The notes: generated by a model from the sequence alone, not told the origin. Shown: positions 1 to 11,092, counted from the stretch's first letter. The stretch is 64,000 bases of DNA from Rappaport israeli (GCF_001888055.1 NZ_LXHZ01000022.1:222679-286678); one strand, 5' to 3'. Numbers and translations are program-made.

Positions 1-810
1 TCCCCACCTCTTGTTTACCCAACACCAAAAATCGCGTGGTATTGTGCAACTCATCTTCAATGCGCGATAACAAAATAGGCAATTGATAATAATCAGCAGC
101 CGTTTTTCCAGCAATCGCGGCAGCATTGGGTTCATTGGTTGCGCGCCTTGCTGCCTCGGCATTGCTATTTACCGTAATCAACGTTGCATCAGCCAAATGC
201 TCTGCCAACCAACCGCGACACTGCGCCAATGATTGCGCATGCGAATAAACCACCTTAATATCATTTAAATCAGTGGCATGCGTGAGCAAATATTGCTCAA
301 TCGGCATTTGCACCTCACTACAAATAGTCAGCGGCGAATGCATCAAGCGGTCTAATGTATGCGTAACCATGCCCTCTGTCGAATTCTCCACTGGCACAAC
401 ACCATATTGGCATTCATCATTCTCCACCGCCAAAAACACCTCACCAATACTGCGTTTAGGTAAGGTCATCACCGCTTGCCCAAATTGTTTTAACGCTGCT
501 GCTTGTGTAAATGTTCCCTCAGGGCCTAGATAAGCAACATTTAACGGCAATTCTAACGCTAAGCATAGCGACATAATCTCGCGAAATAAGCGCATCACCT
601 GCGCATCTGGCAATGGACCCTCATTAAGCGCTTTAATCCGTTCTAATACCTGTCGCTCACGCTCAGGGCGATAAAAATACCTTGTTTACCTTCGCTTGCT
701 ATTTTCGCCTCACCAACCGCCTGCGCACAGCGCGCACGTTGTGAGAGCTTTTGCAAAATTTCTGCATCAAGCGCATCAATTTGTTGGCGCAACTGCGTTA
801 AATCTGCCAT
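1..810 (-). CDS. pheA: Bifunctional chorismate mutase / prephenate dehydratase (P-protein), 3' end outside window, one frameshift
   Basis: Converts chorismate to prephenate and then to phenylpyruvate in phenylalanine synthesis, in the cytoplasm. The minus-strand start at 810 gives MADLTQLRQQIDALDAEIL, a typical AroQ chorismate mutase first helix. The frame breaks at the A5 run 673-677 (T5 on the coding strand); adding one T restores FYRPERE and leads into the dehydratase domain with YLGPEGTFTQAAA, the VVPVENSTEG motif and, near the window edge, the ESRP-region equivalent with HNTTRFLVL. The regulatory ACT domain would follow but is cut mostly away by the window edge. It starts 5 bp after the end of gyrA, so the two are probably cotranscribed. 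The frameshift is most likely a sequencing error. Confidence 0.9.
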
Positions 811-815
811 TGTTT

Positions 816-3400
816 TTATCCCCTCTCATCATCGCTTGCCTGTCCCATCTCCTCAGCCTCATCAGTCTCATTTTCTTCATTGACCACCTTTGCCACCGCA
901 ATAACTTTTTCCGCCTCATTTGTGCGAATTAAGCGCACCCCTTGCGTATTGCGTCCTAACGTTGGAATACCCTCAACGGCGGTACGAATCATCGTCCCGT
1001 TATCAGTAACCAGCATAATTTCCTCCCCTGCGCTTACCTGCATCGCCGATACCGCCGCGCCATTGCGTTCAGAGCATACAATCGACATCACCCTTTAATG
1101 CCTCGCCCTTTTGAACCATATTGCTCACTACTGGTGCGTTTGCCGTAGCCATTTTCCGTGATGGTTAAAATATCGCCCTCTGCCTCTAATACGCACAAAG
1201 CAATCACACGCTGTCCTGCTTCCAGCATCATTCCGCGCACACCTGCCGCACCGCGCCCCATACTGCGCACATTCTCCTCATGAAAACGCACCGCCTTACC
1301 CGCATCAGAAAACAACATAATATCCTGCGCGCCATTGGTAATCGCCACATCCACCAGCTCATCTTCTTCTCGCAAATCAATCGCGATAATCCCATTACTG
1401 CGCGGACGTGAATATTCTGACAACGCCGTTTTTTTCACCGTCCCGCCTTTAGTTGCAAGCAGCAAAAAGCGGTCATCTGGATAATCGCGCACCGTCAACA
1501 CCGCATTTAAGCGCTCATCTTTTTCAAAAGGCAATAGATTCACCACAGGCTTACCTTTTGCATTGCGCCCTGCCTGTGGCAATTCGTAGACCTTCAACCA
1601 ATACACCTTCCCTTTATTGGAAAAACACAACATCGTATCGTGAGTATTGGCTACAAGCAGTTGTTCGACAAAATCCTCTTCTTTAACCGCCGTAACCGAA
1701 CGACCCTTTCCACCGCGACGTTGCGCCTCATAATCTGATAAGGGTTGTGCTTTAATATAACCCTCATGCGATAGCGTAATCACGCGGTCTTCTTCAGCGA
1801 TTAAGTCCTCCAAACTCAAATTCACATGACGGTCTAAAATCTGTGTTCGTCGTTGATCATTAAACTGCGCCCGAACCTCACGCAACTCCTCACAAATCAC
1901 CTCAATCAAACGCTCAGGAATCTGCAAAATCTGCAAAAAGCCCTCAATATCCCCAATAATCGCTTGATATTCGCTTAGAATTTTCTCCTGCTCCAATCCT
2001 GTTAAACGATGCAAACGCAAATCCAAAATCGCCTGCGCCTGCTCAGGCGATAAATGATAAGAATCACCATGCATGCCATAACGTTGCGACAATCCCTCAG
2101 GACGAGAATTCTCCGCACCAGCGCGTGCAAGCATATCCGCGACCTGCCCAACCGTCCATGCTTGCGCCAAAAGCGCCTCCTTCGCCTGAGCAGGGCCAGC
2201 AGATGCCTTAATCAACTCAATCACCGCATCAATATTTACCAGCGCAATCGCCAAGCCTTCCAAAATATGCGCACGCTCGCGCGCCTTACGTAATTCATAA
2301 ATGGTGCGCCTTGTAACCACCTCACGACGATGGGCAATAAATACATTCAACGTCTCTTTTAACGACAATAACTTCGGCTGACCACCTACCAACGCCACCA
2401 TATTAATGCCAAAAACTGATTGAAGCGCCGTCATCTGGAATAAATTATTAAGCACCACCTCAGCCACCTCACCACGGCGCAATTCAATCACCATGCGAAT
2501 GCCATCTTTATCCGATTCATCCCTTAGCGCCGTAATGCCTTCAATCCGCTTATCCTTAACCAACTCCCCGATTTTAATCAGCAACTGCGCCTTATTCACC
2601 TGATAAGGCAGTTCATCTACAATAATCGACTGCTTTTGATTGGACTCATCTGTTTCAATATGGGTTTTAGCGCGCATATAAATTCGCCCACGCCCCGTCT
2701 CATACGCCTCACGAATCCCTTTTGCGCCATTAATCATCGCACCAGTAGGAAAATCAGGCCCGGGAAGAAAACGCATCAACGCATCAACTTTCGCCTCAGG
2801 ATGTTCAATTAAATGCAAACAGGCATCAATCGTCTCCCCAATATTATGAGGCGGAATATTAGTTGCCATTCCCACAGCAATCCCCGACCCACCATTAACC
2901 AACAACTGCGGATATTGTGTTGGCAACACCGTTGGTTCTTGCAAGCGCCCATCATAGTTAGGAATAAAATCCACCGTTTCTTTTTCGATATCTACTAACA
3001 ACGCATGCGCAATTTTTGACATCCGCGCCTCGGTATAGCGCATTGCAGCCGCCGCATCGCCATCAATCGAACCAAAGTTCCCCTGCCCATCAATTAACAT
3101 ATAACGCATTGAAAAAGGTTGCGCCATCCGCACCACCGTCGCATAAATCGCACTATCGCCATGCGGATGATATTTTCCCATCACATCCCCAACAATCCCT
3201 GCCGATTTTGTATAAGAGCGATTCCAAACATTCCCATTTTTGTGCATCGAATACAACACCCGACGATGCACAGGCTTCAAACCATCACGCGCATCAGGTA
3301 ACGCCCGCCCAATAATGACACTCATCGCATAATCAAGATACGAATTGCGCATCTCATCTACTAAATTAACGGGTAATACTTCTTTAGCAAAATCGCTCAT
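816..3400 (-). CDS. gyrA: DNA gyrase subunit A, with Ala at QRDR position 87 and one frameshift
   Basis: Breakage-reunion subunit of gyrase, which introduces negative supercoils as an A2B2 complex with GyrB. The N-terminal numbering matches E. coli exactly: Ser83 is present, the catalytic Tyr is Y122 (MRYTEARM), and the GyrA box QRRGGKG starts the C-terminal beta-pinwheel. Position 87, usually Asp or Glu, is Ala here (codon at 3140-3142). The reading frame breaks at the C3 run 1091-1093 (G3 on the coding strand); one more G restores ...[15 protein letters not shown] and the last blade of the pinwheel down to 816. An AAGG Shine-Dalgarno sequence precedes the ATG at 3400. GyrA is essential, so the break is very likely a sequence error. 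Confidence 0.95.
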
Positions 3401-3776
3401 TAGACAACCTTTATTCCATTCTTATGAAAGACAATCGCAACACCTTATTGATATTGATTAATCAAAGCGCCACGCCAATCGCCAAAACACCATCAGCCTT
3501 TAAACGCCAACATCACCAGCATAAAGACTAACAAAACAACCGCGCAGTTTACCACAGACCACACAAGAGCGCGTCTGTATCATTTTTACCACAAGCTAGT
3601 CCTTAATAGGGTTCTTAGTACACTTTTCCTTTGCATTTTTGCAACAAAGCGCATATCATGCGCGATGGATAGGTGTAAACCTGTTCGAGGATATGTTGCT
3701 AAGACAACTAATCAAAGCAATATATCCAACGAGCTTTTCAACGAACTTGCAAGTTTTGTTTATTGGAGAATCATAA
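3401..3776. promoter_or_regulatory. Divergent intergenic region gyrA / ompA-like
   Basis: 376 bp without a convincing gene. It must carry the gyrA promoter (minus) and the ompA-like promoter (plus). A perfect 6-bp inverted repeat (GCGCAT, 3-nt loop, ATGCGC) lies at 3649-3663, in what would be the 5' region of the plus-strand transcript. I do not recognise a specific regulator site. Confidence 0.3.
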
Positions 3777-4390
3777 ATGAAATTAAACAAACTAATTGCA
3801 GCGACTATCATCGCGACTAGCGCTTCAGCAGCCTTTGCATTATCGGCTGATGAAGATTTAACTACCCGTTATGACATTGTTGTTAAAAACAATTTCGGCG
3901 AGTGTGTTCAAGTTAACCGCAACATCGTCTCACCTGAGTGTCATGACGTACAAGCACCAGTTGCACAAGAGCCTGTACAAGCACCACAAACTCAAACTGT
4001 GATGCAATCTGACGTGATTACTTTAGCAGCTGATACCTACTTTGATTTTGACAAATCCACCCTAAAAGCAGAAGCAAACAAGCCATCCAACAATTAGCTA
4101 GTGAACTCAATCAACGTGGCGCTGAAGTTAAAGAAATCACCATCGTTGGTCATACAGACTCTGTAGGAAGTGAAAAATACAACCAAGGATTATCAGAGCG
4201 TCGCGCGCGTTCAGTAGGCGACTACATGTTAGAAAACGGCGTCCCTGCTTCACTAATCAAAGCTTATGGTCAAGGTGAATCACAACCTGTTGCAACCAAC
4301 AAAACCGCAGCTGGTCGTGCGCAAAACCGTCGCGTAGAAATTACTGTTGACGGACAAGTAACTGTTCCTGTAGAAAAAGTTGTTCGTTAA
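3777..4390 (+). CDS. OmpA-family peptidoglycan-associated protein (one frameshift)
   Basis: Periplasmic or outer-membrane protein that anchors the envelope to peptidoglycan through an OmpA-like C-terminal domain. The N terminus is a signal peptide (MKLNKLIAATIIATSASAAF-A). A short spacer follows with two Cys (in FGECVQ and SPECHD), a Pro/Gln/Ala-rich linker, then the OmpA domain beginning TYFDFDKSTL. The frame breaks in the A3 run 4076-4078; adding one A gives KAEAKQAIQQLASEL and then the conserved GHTDSVGSEKYNQGLSERRA and NRRVEI motifs to the stop at 4390. There is no room for an OmpA beta-barrel, so this resembles the short RmpM/class-4 type. It is a stand-alone gene with its own terminator. 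Confidence 0.88.
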
Positions 4391-4420
4391 TCAATCCTAG
4401 ATTAATTCGCCGCCTAATCT

Positions 4421-4442
4421 AAACCCTGCCTCAGCAGGGTTT
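4421..4442 (+). terminator. Rho-independent terminator of the ompA-like gene
   Basis: Perfect 9-bp inverted repeat AAACCCTGC / GCAGGGTTT with a CTCA loop, followed by a T-rich stretch, 30 bp after the stop codon. Confidence 0.85.
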
Positions 4443-4589
4443 CTTATTTTCAAAGTCCTTAATCCTTAATCCTCATCAGAATACTTATAAAAATAAAAAA
4501 ACAGGTCAATCCGACTCCCACTAAACAGCCATGACAGGCAATGGTTACAATCTACAAGCTCTCCAATATTTTTTTATGCGCTGTCTTTG

Positions 4590-4745
4590 AATAAGTTTGA
4601 CACAAAAAAGCGCTTTATATCGCGATAAATCTTAATATGCTTGGATGGCTTTTAAAGCTTCGTTAAAGTCAAAGTGTTGCATAATGTCATTCCTTGTTTT
4701 CTGGATAGTTTATGGGAGTGACACAGTTTTTTGAACACTACCTAA
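4590..4745 (-). mobile_element. Remnant of an IS256-type insertion sequence
   Basis: On the minus strand a good AAGGA site precedes a 16-codon open frame (4682-4632) reading MQHFDFNEALKAIQAY. The first residues resemble the start of IS256-group transposases (FDF..ALKA.Q..). It is flanked by TGACACA-containing segments near 4597-4610 and 4719-4737, in opposite orientation, with adjoining A/T6 tracts, as expected for element ends. The rest of the transposase is gone, so this looks like an internally deleted relic. Assignment is from recalled family features only. Confidence 0.4.
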
Positions 4746-4883
4746 TTTTGTCGGATTACTTACCTGATAGCAGAGACTGTTAATTATTGATATTACGGGC
4801 GTAATTTATTGTCTCCTTCGGAATATGCCCAACCTATAACAGCAAAAGTGTCAATAAACCAAAGCAACGCAAATTTCATCAAA

Positions 4884-4905
4884 AAACGCCCTGATTAGGG
4901 CGTTT
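4884..4905 (-). terminator. Terminator of the opp operon
   Basis: AAACGCCCT / AGGGCGTTT with a GATT loop. On the minus strand the stem runs into TTTTTT, so it fits as the end of the oppB-oppC-oppDF transcript, about 60 bp past the oppDF stop. Confidence 0.8.
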
Positions 4906-4967
4906 ATACTGAATGCTTCAAACAATCAAAGACTGCGGATAAAAATAATGCTCGATTAGTTAAAGCG

Positions 4968-6575
4968 CTACAAATCAAAAGCCGCTTCGATAAGCTTTTG
5001 TGTGTACTGCGTTTGTGGTTGGTAAAAAATCTGCTCCGCACTTCCGCGCTCAACGACTTGCCCACTTTTCATCACCAACACTTCATCACTCATTGCCCGC
5101 ACAACTGATAAATCATGACTAATAAATAAATACGACAAGCCATAACGTTGCTGTAAACCACGCAATAATTCTACTACTTTCACCTGAATTGAGCGGTCTA
5201 GCGCTGAGGTCGGCTCGTCTAGTAAAATAAACTTTGGCTCTAAAATCAATGCCCGCGCAACGGCAATTCGTTGGCGCTGTCCACCAGAAAATTCATGCGG
5301 ATAGCGATTAATCATATCAGGTGAGAGCGCTACTTCCTCAAGCATCTGTGCGACTTTTTCTATACGTTGTAGTTTGGATAATTGTGGACGGTGCACCAAC
5401 AACCCCTCTGCAATAATCTCACCAATGGTCAAACGTGGTGAGAGTGAGCCAAAGGGGTCTTGAAAGACCACTTGCATCTGCGCTTTTTGCAACTGACGCT
5501 CACGCGCATTCATTGTTTCAAGCGCCTTGCCTTCAAATTTTACCTCTCCTTCATAAGACAACATCTGCATAATCGCCTTACCCAAGGTTGATTTCCCCGA
5601 ACCACTTTCACCAACAATCCCAATAGTTTGCCCATCCTTAACCGTCAAAGAAATATCATTGACTGCCGTAAATGTTTTACGCACTTTGCCAAAAAATGAG
5701 CGTTCAATGACAAAATCTACGCGAATATTATTCGCCTCTAACAATACTGGCGCTTGCGCTGATACGGGTTGTTTCATCCCTTTGGGCGTTGCATTAAGCA
5801 ACATACGGGTGTAATCATGTTGCGGGTGAGTAAAGACCGTTTCAATCTGCCCCTCTTCAACAATCTCACCCAAACGCATCACACAGACCGTCTGCGAATA
5901 ATGCTTTGCCAAACCTAAATCATGGGTGATGAAAATAATCGCCATCCCCATTTGTTGTTGCAAATCATGCAATAAATCTAAAATCTCGGCTTGAATGGTT
6001 ACATCTAACGCAGTTGTAGGCTCATCAGCAATCAATAAATCTGGCTCATTAATCAGCGCCATTGCAATCATAATGCGTTGCAACTGACCGCCTGAAAATT
6101 CATGCGGATAAGCACGCATCCGCTTTTCTACATTACTAATCCCTACTCGCTCTAATAGTTGTTGCGCTTTTAATCTGGCCTGTGCTTTTGTTGCACTCGC
6201 ATCATGCGTTAACACCGCCTCCATCAATTGCTCACCAATGCGCATAAAAGGATTTAAAGACGTCATCGGCTCTTGGAAAATCATCCCAATGCGCTTACCG
6301 CGCAAATCCTGCAACTGTTTATCACTACAGTTTAAAATCGATACCCCATCAAATAAAATTTCCGACGCCTCACCATAGCGCGTAATATTTTCAGGCAAAA
6401 GCCGAACCAGAGACATTGCTGTAACCGACTTACCCGAACCACTTTCGCCCACCAATGCCATCGTCTCGCCTTTGCGCACGCTAAAATTAATACCGCGTAC
6501 CGCATGAAACTCACCATGATTTAAGCGAAAAAATACCGATAAATTCTTAACCTGCAATAATGTTTCTTGAGTCAT
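4968..6575 (-). CDS. Oligopeptide ABC transporter ATPase, OppD and OppF fused in one chain
   Basis: Energises peptide import through OppB/OppC. The 535-residue protein holds two complete ABC ATPase domains. Domain 1 has Walker A GESGSGKS at residues 43-50 and signature FSGGQLQR near 160. Domain 2 has Walker A GESGSGKS near 320 and signature FSGGQRQR near 435, with LLDEPTSALD as Walker B. The first half matches the OppD/DppD type, the second OppF/DppF. Classical opp operons encode these as two proteins, whereas YejF-like transporters have a fused chain; here the permeases are OppB/OppC-like. It starts 1 bp after oppC, so translation is probably coupled. Confidence 0.92.
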   Translation of the reverse strand: MTQETLLQVKNLSVFFRLNHGEFHAVRGINFSVRKGETMALVGESGSGKSVTAMSLVRLLPENITRYGEASEILFDGVSILNCSDKQLQDLRGKRIGMIFQEPMTSLNPFMRIGEQLMEAVLTHDASATKAQARLKAQQLLERVGISNVEKRMRAYPHEFSGGQLQRIMIAMALINEPDLLIADEPTTALDVTIQAEILDLLHDLQQQMGMAIIFITHDLGLAKHYSQTVCVMRLGEIVEEGQIETVFTHPQHDYTRMLLNATPKGMKQPVSAQAPVLLEANNIRVDFVIERSFFGKVRKTFTAVNDISLTVKDGQTIGIVGESGSGKSTLGKAIMQMLSYEGEVKFEGKALETMNARERQLQKAQMQVVFQDPFGSLSPRLTIGEIIAEGLLVHRPQLSKLQRIEKVAQMLEEVALSPDMINRYPHEFSGGQRQRIAVARALILEPKFILLDEPTSALDRSIQVKVVELLRGLQQRYGLSYLFISHDLSVVRAMSDEVLVMKSGQVVERGSAEQIFYQPQTQYTQKLIEAAFDL

Positions 6576-6576
6576 C

Positions 6577-7466
6577 TTAGCGGTCCTTCGGGTCTAAGGC
6601 GTCGCGCAAACCGTCGCCAATAAAATTAAAACAAAACAGCATCATAGCCAAAATACTTGCGGGGAAAATCAGCGCCCAAGGAGAGGTTTCCATCTGTTGC
6701 GCCCCTTCAGAAATCAACACCCCTAAACTTGTCATCGGCTCTTGAACGCCAAGCCCTAGGAAACTTAAAAAACTCTCTGTCAAAATCACCACAGGAATCG
6801 TCAAAGTAACATAAACCATCACTGTCCCAAGCGTATTTGGGACAATATGGCGCTTAATAATGCTAAACGACGACACCCCAAGCGCTTGCGCTGCCACAAC
6901 AAATTCTTTATGGCGCAAACTCATTGCCTGACCGCGCACAATCCGCGCCATCGTCAGCCATTCAATCGCCCCAATAGCAGCAAACATCAATACAATATTG
7001 CGCCCAAAAAACACCATCAACAAAATCACAAAAAACATAAACGGCATCGCATATAAAATATCGACAAAACGCATCATCAAATTATCCACACGTCCACCCA
7101 CATAACCTGCAATAGCGCCATAAAGCACCCCGATTATTAAACTGACCGTTGTTGCACTTAATCCCACCAACAACGAAATGCGCACGCCATACATCGTTCG
7201 CACGAATAAATCTCGTCCATTGACATCCGTTCCAAACCAATGCCCATCTTCCAGCTTGGGCCTTGTTGAAACGCACTCCAATCCACCTCATCTAAACCAA
7301 ATGGGCGAAAATAAGGCGCAAATACCGCCATTAACGCAATAAACGCCAATAGCAACATCGACAACACCGCCGCCTTATTAGCAAATAACCGCTTTGCCGC
7401 TCGCGCCCATAAACTTTCACCTTTTGGCGCCTGCGCCACCATTTCAGAGTCTATTTTTGTCGTCAT
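6577..7466 (-). CDS. oppC: Oligopeptide transporter permease OppC (one frameshift)
   Basis: Inner-membrane permease subunit of the peptide ABC transporter. The N terminus (MTTKIDSEMVAQAPKGESLW) has one membrane helix. After the break, the conserved GTDVNGRDLFVR segment leads into five further helices, the EAA-type loop around AAQALGVSSFSIIKRHIVPN, and the C-terminal GDGLRDALDPKDR typical of OppC. The frame breaks at the G3 run 7258-7260 (C3 on the coding strand); one extra C joins QQGP to KLEDGHWFGTD. The start codon at 7466 overlaps the end of oppB by one base. Confidence 0.9.
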
Positions 7467-8403
7467 TACGCCAACCTCACTTTCGGGTCTAAAAATGCAT
7501 ACGCTAAATCTACCAACAAATTAAACAGCACAATCAAAAAGCCATAGAACACGACTACGCCCATCACCAACGTATAATCACGATTTAGCGCCCCTTGAAC
7601 AAAATAGCGCCCCACGCCAGGAATTTGGAAAATCTGCTCAATCACCACTGAACCCGTCAACACCGCCGCCGCCGCTGGTCCTAAATACGACACAATCGGC
7701 ATCAATGCTGGTTTTAAGCAATGCTTTAACACCACCTGAGAGGCGCTCAATCCTTTTGCTCTTGCCGTGCGCACATGCCCTGCACGCAACACCTCAATCA
7801 TCGACCCTCGCATCAATCGCGACACATACGCAATCTGCGGTAATGTTAACGTCAACACAGGCAACACCATCTGCTGCCAACTCTCACCCCACCCCCCTGA
7901 AGGCAAAATTGTTCGCCCCCACAGGTATAAGGCAATACCGCAAATAACAAAATCATCAACGGCGCCATCACAAACGTTGGCACAGTAATCCCAGCCATCG
8001 CCATAGTCATCACTGAATAATCCACCACACTATTTTGCCTAAGCGCCGCCACAATCCCTAAAAAACTGCCAATAATTACCGCCAGCACAATAGAAGTAAA
8101 CCCTAATTTCATCGATTCAGGAAACCCATAGCCAATCAACTCCGTAACCGTGCGGTCTTTATATTGAAAAGACGGGCCAAAATCACCTTGCACGATATTC
8201 CCCAAATAGCGCACAAACTGCTTAGGCAACGGTTCATCTAAATGATACATCCGATTTAAATTGGCTTGAATTTCAGGTGGCAACGTCCGCTCACTATCAA
8301 ATGGCCCCCCAGGAGCAACCCGAATCATAAAAAATGCCAACGTGATAATAATCAACAACGTCGGAATGGCAATCAACAGTCTTTTAATCACATAACGCAA
8401 CAT
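7466..8403 (-). CDS. oppB: Oligopeptide transporter permease OppB (one frameshift)
   Basis: Inner-membrane permease, first gene of the opp permease-ATPase operon. The start at 8403 (MLRYVIKRLLIAIPTLL) has an AGAGGG site 7 nt upstream and matches the OppB N terminus. It is followed by the characteristic APGGPFDSERTLPPE loop and GDFGPSFQYKD. The frame breaks near the GG at 7931-7932; a one-base correction restores LYLWGRTILPSGGWG and runs into the second half with RGSMIEVLRAGHVRTARAKG and GALNRDYTLVMG. It ends with the DPKVRLA tail usual for OppB. Confidence 0.9.
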
Positions 8404-8523
8404 GCACAATCCCTCTGTGGGTAAAAAATATAAGAACTTACTAACCTTTCGTTAATAGAAGCAACCATATCATAATTACAAAGCACTAGAATCACAACCA
8501 TAAATGTGCCATGATAACTCGCG

Positions 8524-8544
8524 TTAACCTTCACGTAAGGTTAA
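8524..8544. promoter_or_regulatory. Perfect palindrome in the oppA leader
   Basis: TTAACCTT and AAGGTTAA, 8-bp arms around a CACGT centre, 29 bp upstream of the oppA start codon in the divergent oppB/oppA region. A degenerate TAACCTTTCGTTAAT copy lies near 8437-8455. It could be an operator shared by both transcripts or a 5'-UTR hairpin; no T-run follows, so it is not a terminator. Confidence 0.45.
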
Positions 8545-8573
8545 TAACTTCTCAATAATCATCAGGAGAAACT

Positions 8574-10153
8574 ATGTCTTTTAAACAAAATCATATCACC
8601 GCAGCTATTTGCGCTGCCCTACTAACTTGCAGTTTTAGCGCACAAGCTGAAATGGTATTTAGAAAAGGCAACGGTGCCGAACCGCAAAGCCTCGACCCAC
8701 AAATTGCTGAAGGCGTTCCCTCTTCTAATATCTTACGCGATTTATTTGAAGGACTGACCAGTGAAGACGCTGCTGCTAATGTTATTCCAGGACTAGCAGA
8801 AAGCTGGGATATTTCCGAAGATGGATTAACCTACACCTTCCATTTGCGTGATGCGCTTTGGAGCGATGGACAAGCTATCACCGCTGAAGATGTTATTTAT
8901 GCTTGGCAACGCGCTGTTGACCCAGCAGTTGGCTCAAACTACTCTTTTATCCTTTACCCTATTAAAAACGCAGAAGCCATTACCAAAGGCGAAGTTGCAG
9001 TAACTGAATTAGGCGCACGCGCCCTTGACGATAAAACTGTAGAAGTAACGCTTGAAGGACCAACGCCTTATTTCATTGGACTACTGACCCATGCAACCGC
9101 CTATCCAGTGCCCAAACACGTTATAGAACAACATGGCGACCAATGGACACGCAAAGAAAATCTTGTTTCAAGTGGTGCGTTCAAAATAAGCGAATGGATT
9201 CCACAATCTAAAATTGAACTCAACAAATCCGACACTTATTGGGATAAAGCTGTTGTCAAGCTCGATAAAGTCATTTATTACCCCACTGAAGACGAAAACA
9301 GCGAACTTAAACGCTACCGCTCAGGTGAGCTAGATTTAACCAATACTGTTCCATCATCACAACTCAAATGGGTTAAAGACAATCTTGCAGATGAACTAAA
9401 AATCGTCCCAACTCTTGGTGTGGAGTATTACGGTTTTAACTTGAGCAAAGAGCCTTTTAAAGACAATCTCAAATTACGCGAGGCACTCAATCTTGCCATC
9501 GACCGCAAAATACTTACCGAAAAAATCCTTGGTGCTGAGCAAATCCCAGCCTACAGCATTGTTGTCCCTGGAATTAATGGCTATGAAGGCTACAAACCTG
9601 AGTGGTCAACATTAGATGATAAAGCACGTATTGAAAAAGCTAGAGCGCTTTATGCTGAAGCTGGCTATAGCAAAGACAAGCCATTAAAAGTTAAATTGTT
9701 ATACAACACTAGTGATGGTCATAAAACCAATGCCAACGCCATTCGTGCAATGTGGAAAGAAGTGCTCGGGGTAGATACTGAAACCAATAATGAAGAATGG
9801 AAAGTCTTTTTAAATACGCGTAAACAAAGAAATACCGAAGTCTTCCGTGCAGGCTGGCAGGGCGATTATAACGACCCAAATACTTTCTTAGATTTATTTG
9901 CCAGCAGTTCAGAGCTTAACGACCTTAGTTTGAAAATCCAGAATTTGACGCATTACTCAAAAAAGCTGGGCAGGAACTAGACGCTGAAAAACGTGCGCAG
10001 ATATTACAACAAGCGGAAAAACTCTTCACTGACAGCTACGCTATCATCCCGCTTTATTTCAAATCAGGTGTGCGGTTAGTCAAACCAAATGTAAAAGGCT
10101 TTGAGGCAAATGTTATGCAGCATAACCCCTCTAAATACATTTCTGTAGAGTAA
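8574..10153 (+). CDS. oppA: Periplasmic oligopeptide-binding protein OppA (one frameshift)
   Basis: Captures peptides in the periplasm and hands them to OppBC. A signal peptide (hydrophobic core AAICAALLTCSFSAQA) is followed by the SBP_bac_5 fold: GAEPQSLDPQ near the mature N terminus, LRDLFEGLTSED, and DALWSDGQAITAEDV. The frame breaks in the A4 run 9933-9936; one more A gives SLKNPEFDALLKKAGQELD and continues to YAIIPLYFKSGVRLVKPNVKG, ending ...KYISVE at 10153. It is divergent from oppBC-DF, with AGGAG before the ATG. About 526 residues after repair, the normal family length. Confidence 0.92.
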
Positions 10154-10167
10154 GATAACCTTCAAAC

Positions 10168-10190
10168 AATGCGCCTTTCGGGGCGCATTT
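10168..10190 (+). terminator. Terminator of oppA
   Basis: AATGCGCC / GGCGCATT stem with a TTTCG-type loop, followed by TTTTA, 15 bp after the oppA stop codon. Confidence 0.8.
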
Positions 10191-10310
10191 TTATTTTAAT
10201 TATTCTGTGTTATTTCATGCTCTATGCAAAACCTAGTCTCACTCGTGCGCACTTGTTTATACCCTAAATTATTCGTTATCATAGCGCCTAAAATACAACT
10301 TTAAAAACTT

Positions 10311-11041
10311 ATGGATACACACAACGCCCTTTCTTTTAAAACCCGCATGACCAGTTTTACTACCGTCAGCGTTAATCCTCAAAATCTCTTAGAATTAGAA
10401 CTTGCGCTAAGCAAGAAAATGCAAGCTGCACCCAAAGATTTTTTCAGACAGTGCCTTTTGTAGCCGACTTACAACAAGCCACTCACCTAACATCTGATAC
10501 CTTAGAACAACTCAAACAAACTTTTCAGCACCACGGTTTATTGCTTGTTGGACTAACCAACCATAATCTTGACCCAGACCTACTACTTAAAACAGGATTG
10601 GCACATATCGCTACCAGCGTAGCGCCTATACAAGCGCCTCAAAATAACCCTATCTCCAACGACACATCTCAAACCCGCCCAGCCCTCTCCAGTCTTTTAG
10701 AAAATCTTTCTAGTAAAACCAAAGTATTAAAACATCACATCCGCTCAGGGCAACGCATTTACGCACCTGAAGGCGATTTGGTGATAATTGGTTTAGTTGG
10801 TGCTGGGGCAGAAGTTATCGCAGATGGCAATATTTTTATTTTAGGCGCATTACGCGGACGCGCTTTTGCAGGCGCTAAAGGTGAAAATGATGCTTTTATT
10901 TACTGCAATGAGCTTAACGCTGAACTAATTTCCATTGCAGGCAACTATCAGACCATGGAACAACTTGACCTGCATAAGGGCAAAACCAACTGCCTTATCA
11001 CCCTAGAAAAAGATGAAACCATGACTATAAAAGCTTTATAA
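10311..11041 (+). CDS. minC: Septum site-determining protein MinC (one frameshift)
   Basis: Inhibitor of FtsZ polymerisation away from midcell, delivered to the membrane by MinD. Reading from the ATG at 10311 gives [20 protein letters not shown]. The frame stops early because of the T6 run 10439-10444; with a seventh T the sequence runs [16 protein letters not shown] into the rest of the N-terminal domain. The C-terminal beta-helical domain follows: VRSGQRIYA-like motif ([18 protein letters not shown]), then [13 protein letters not shown], which is the MinD-binding surface. First gene of a minC-minD-minE-hslR run, 51 bp before minD. Confidence 0.9.
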
Positions 11042-11092
11042 TCACAAGCTTTTAACACAAGCAACAATTTTTACATTATTTAGGAAATATCT

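Noticed and set aside
4968-8403. A YejBEF-type microcin C transporter
   Set aside because: The permeases match OppB and OppC sequence features (SERTLPPE loop, GLRDALDPKDR end), so only the fused ATPase is Yej-like.
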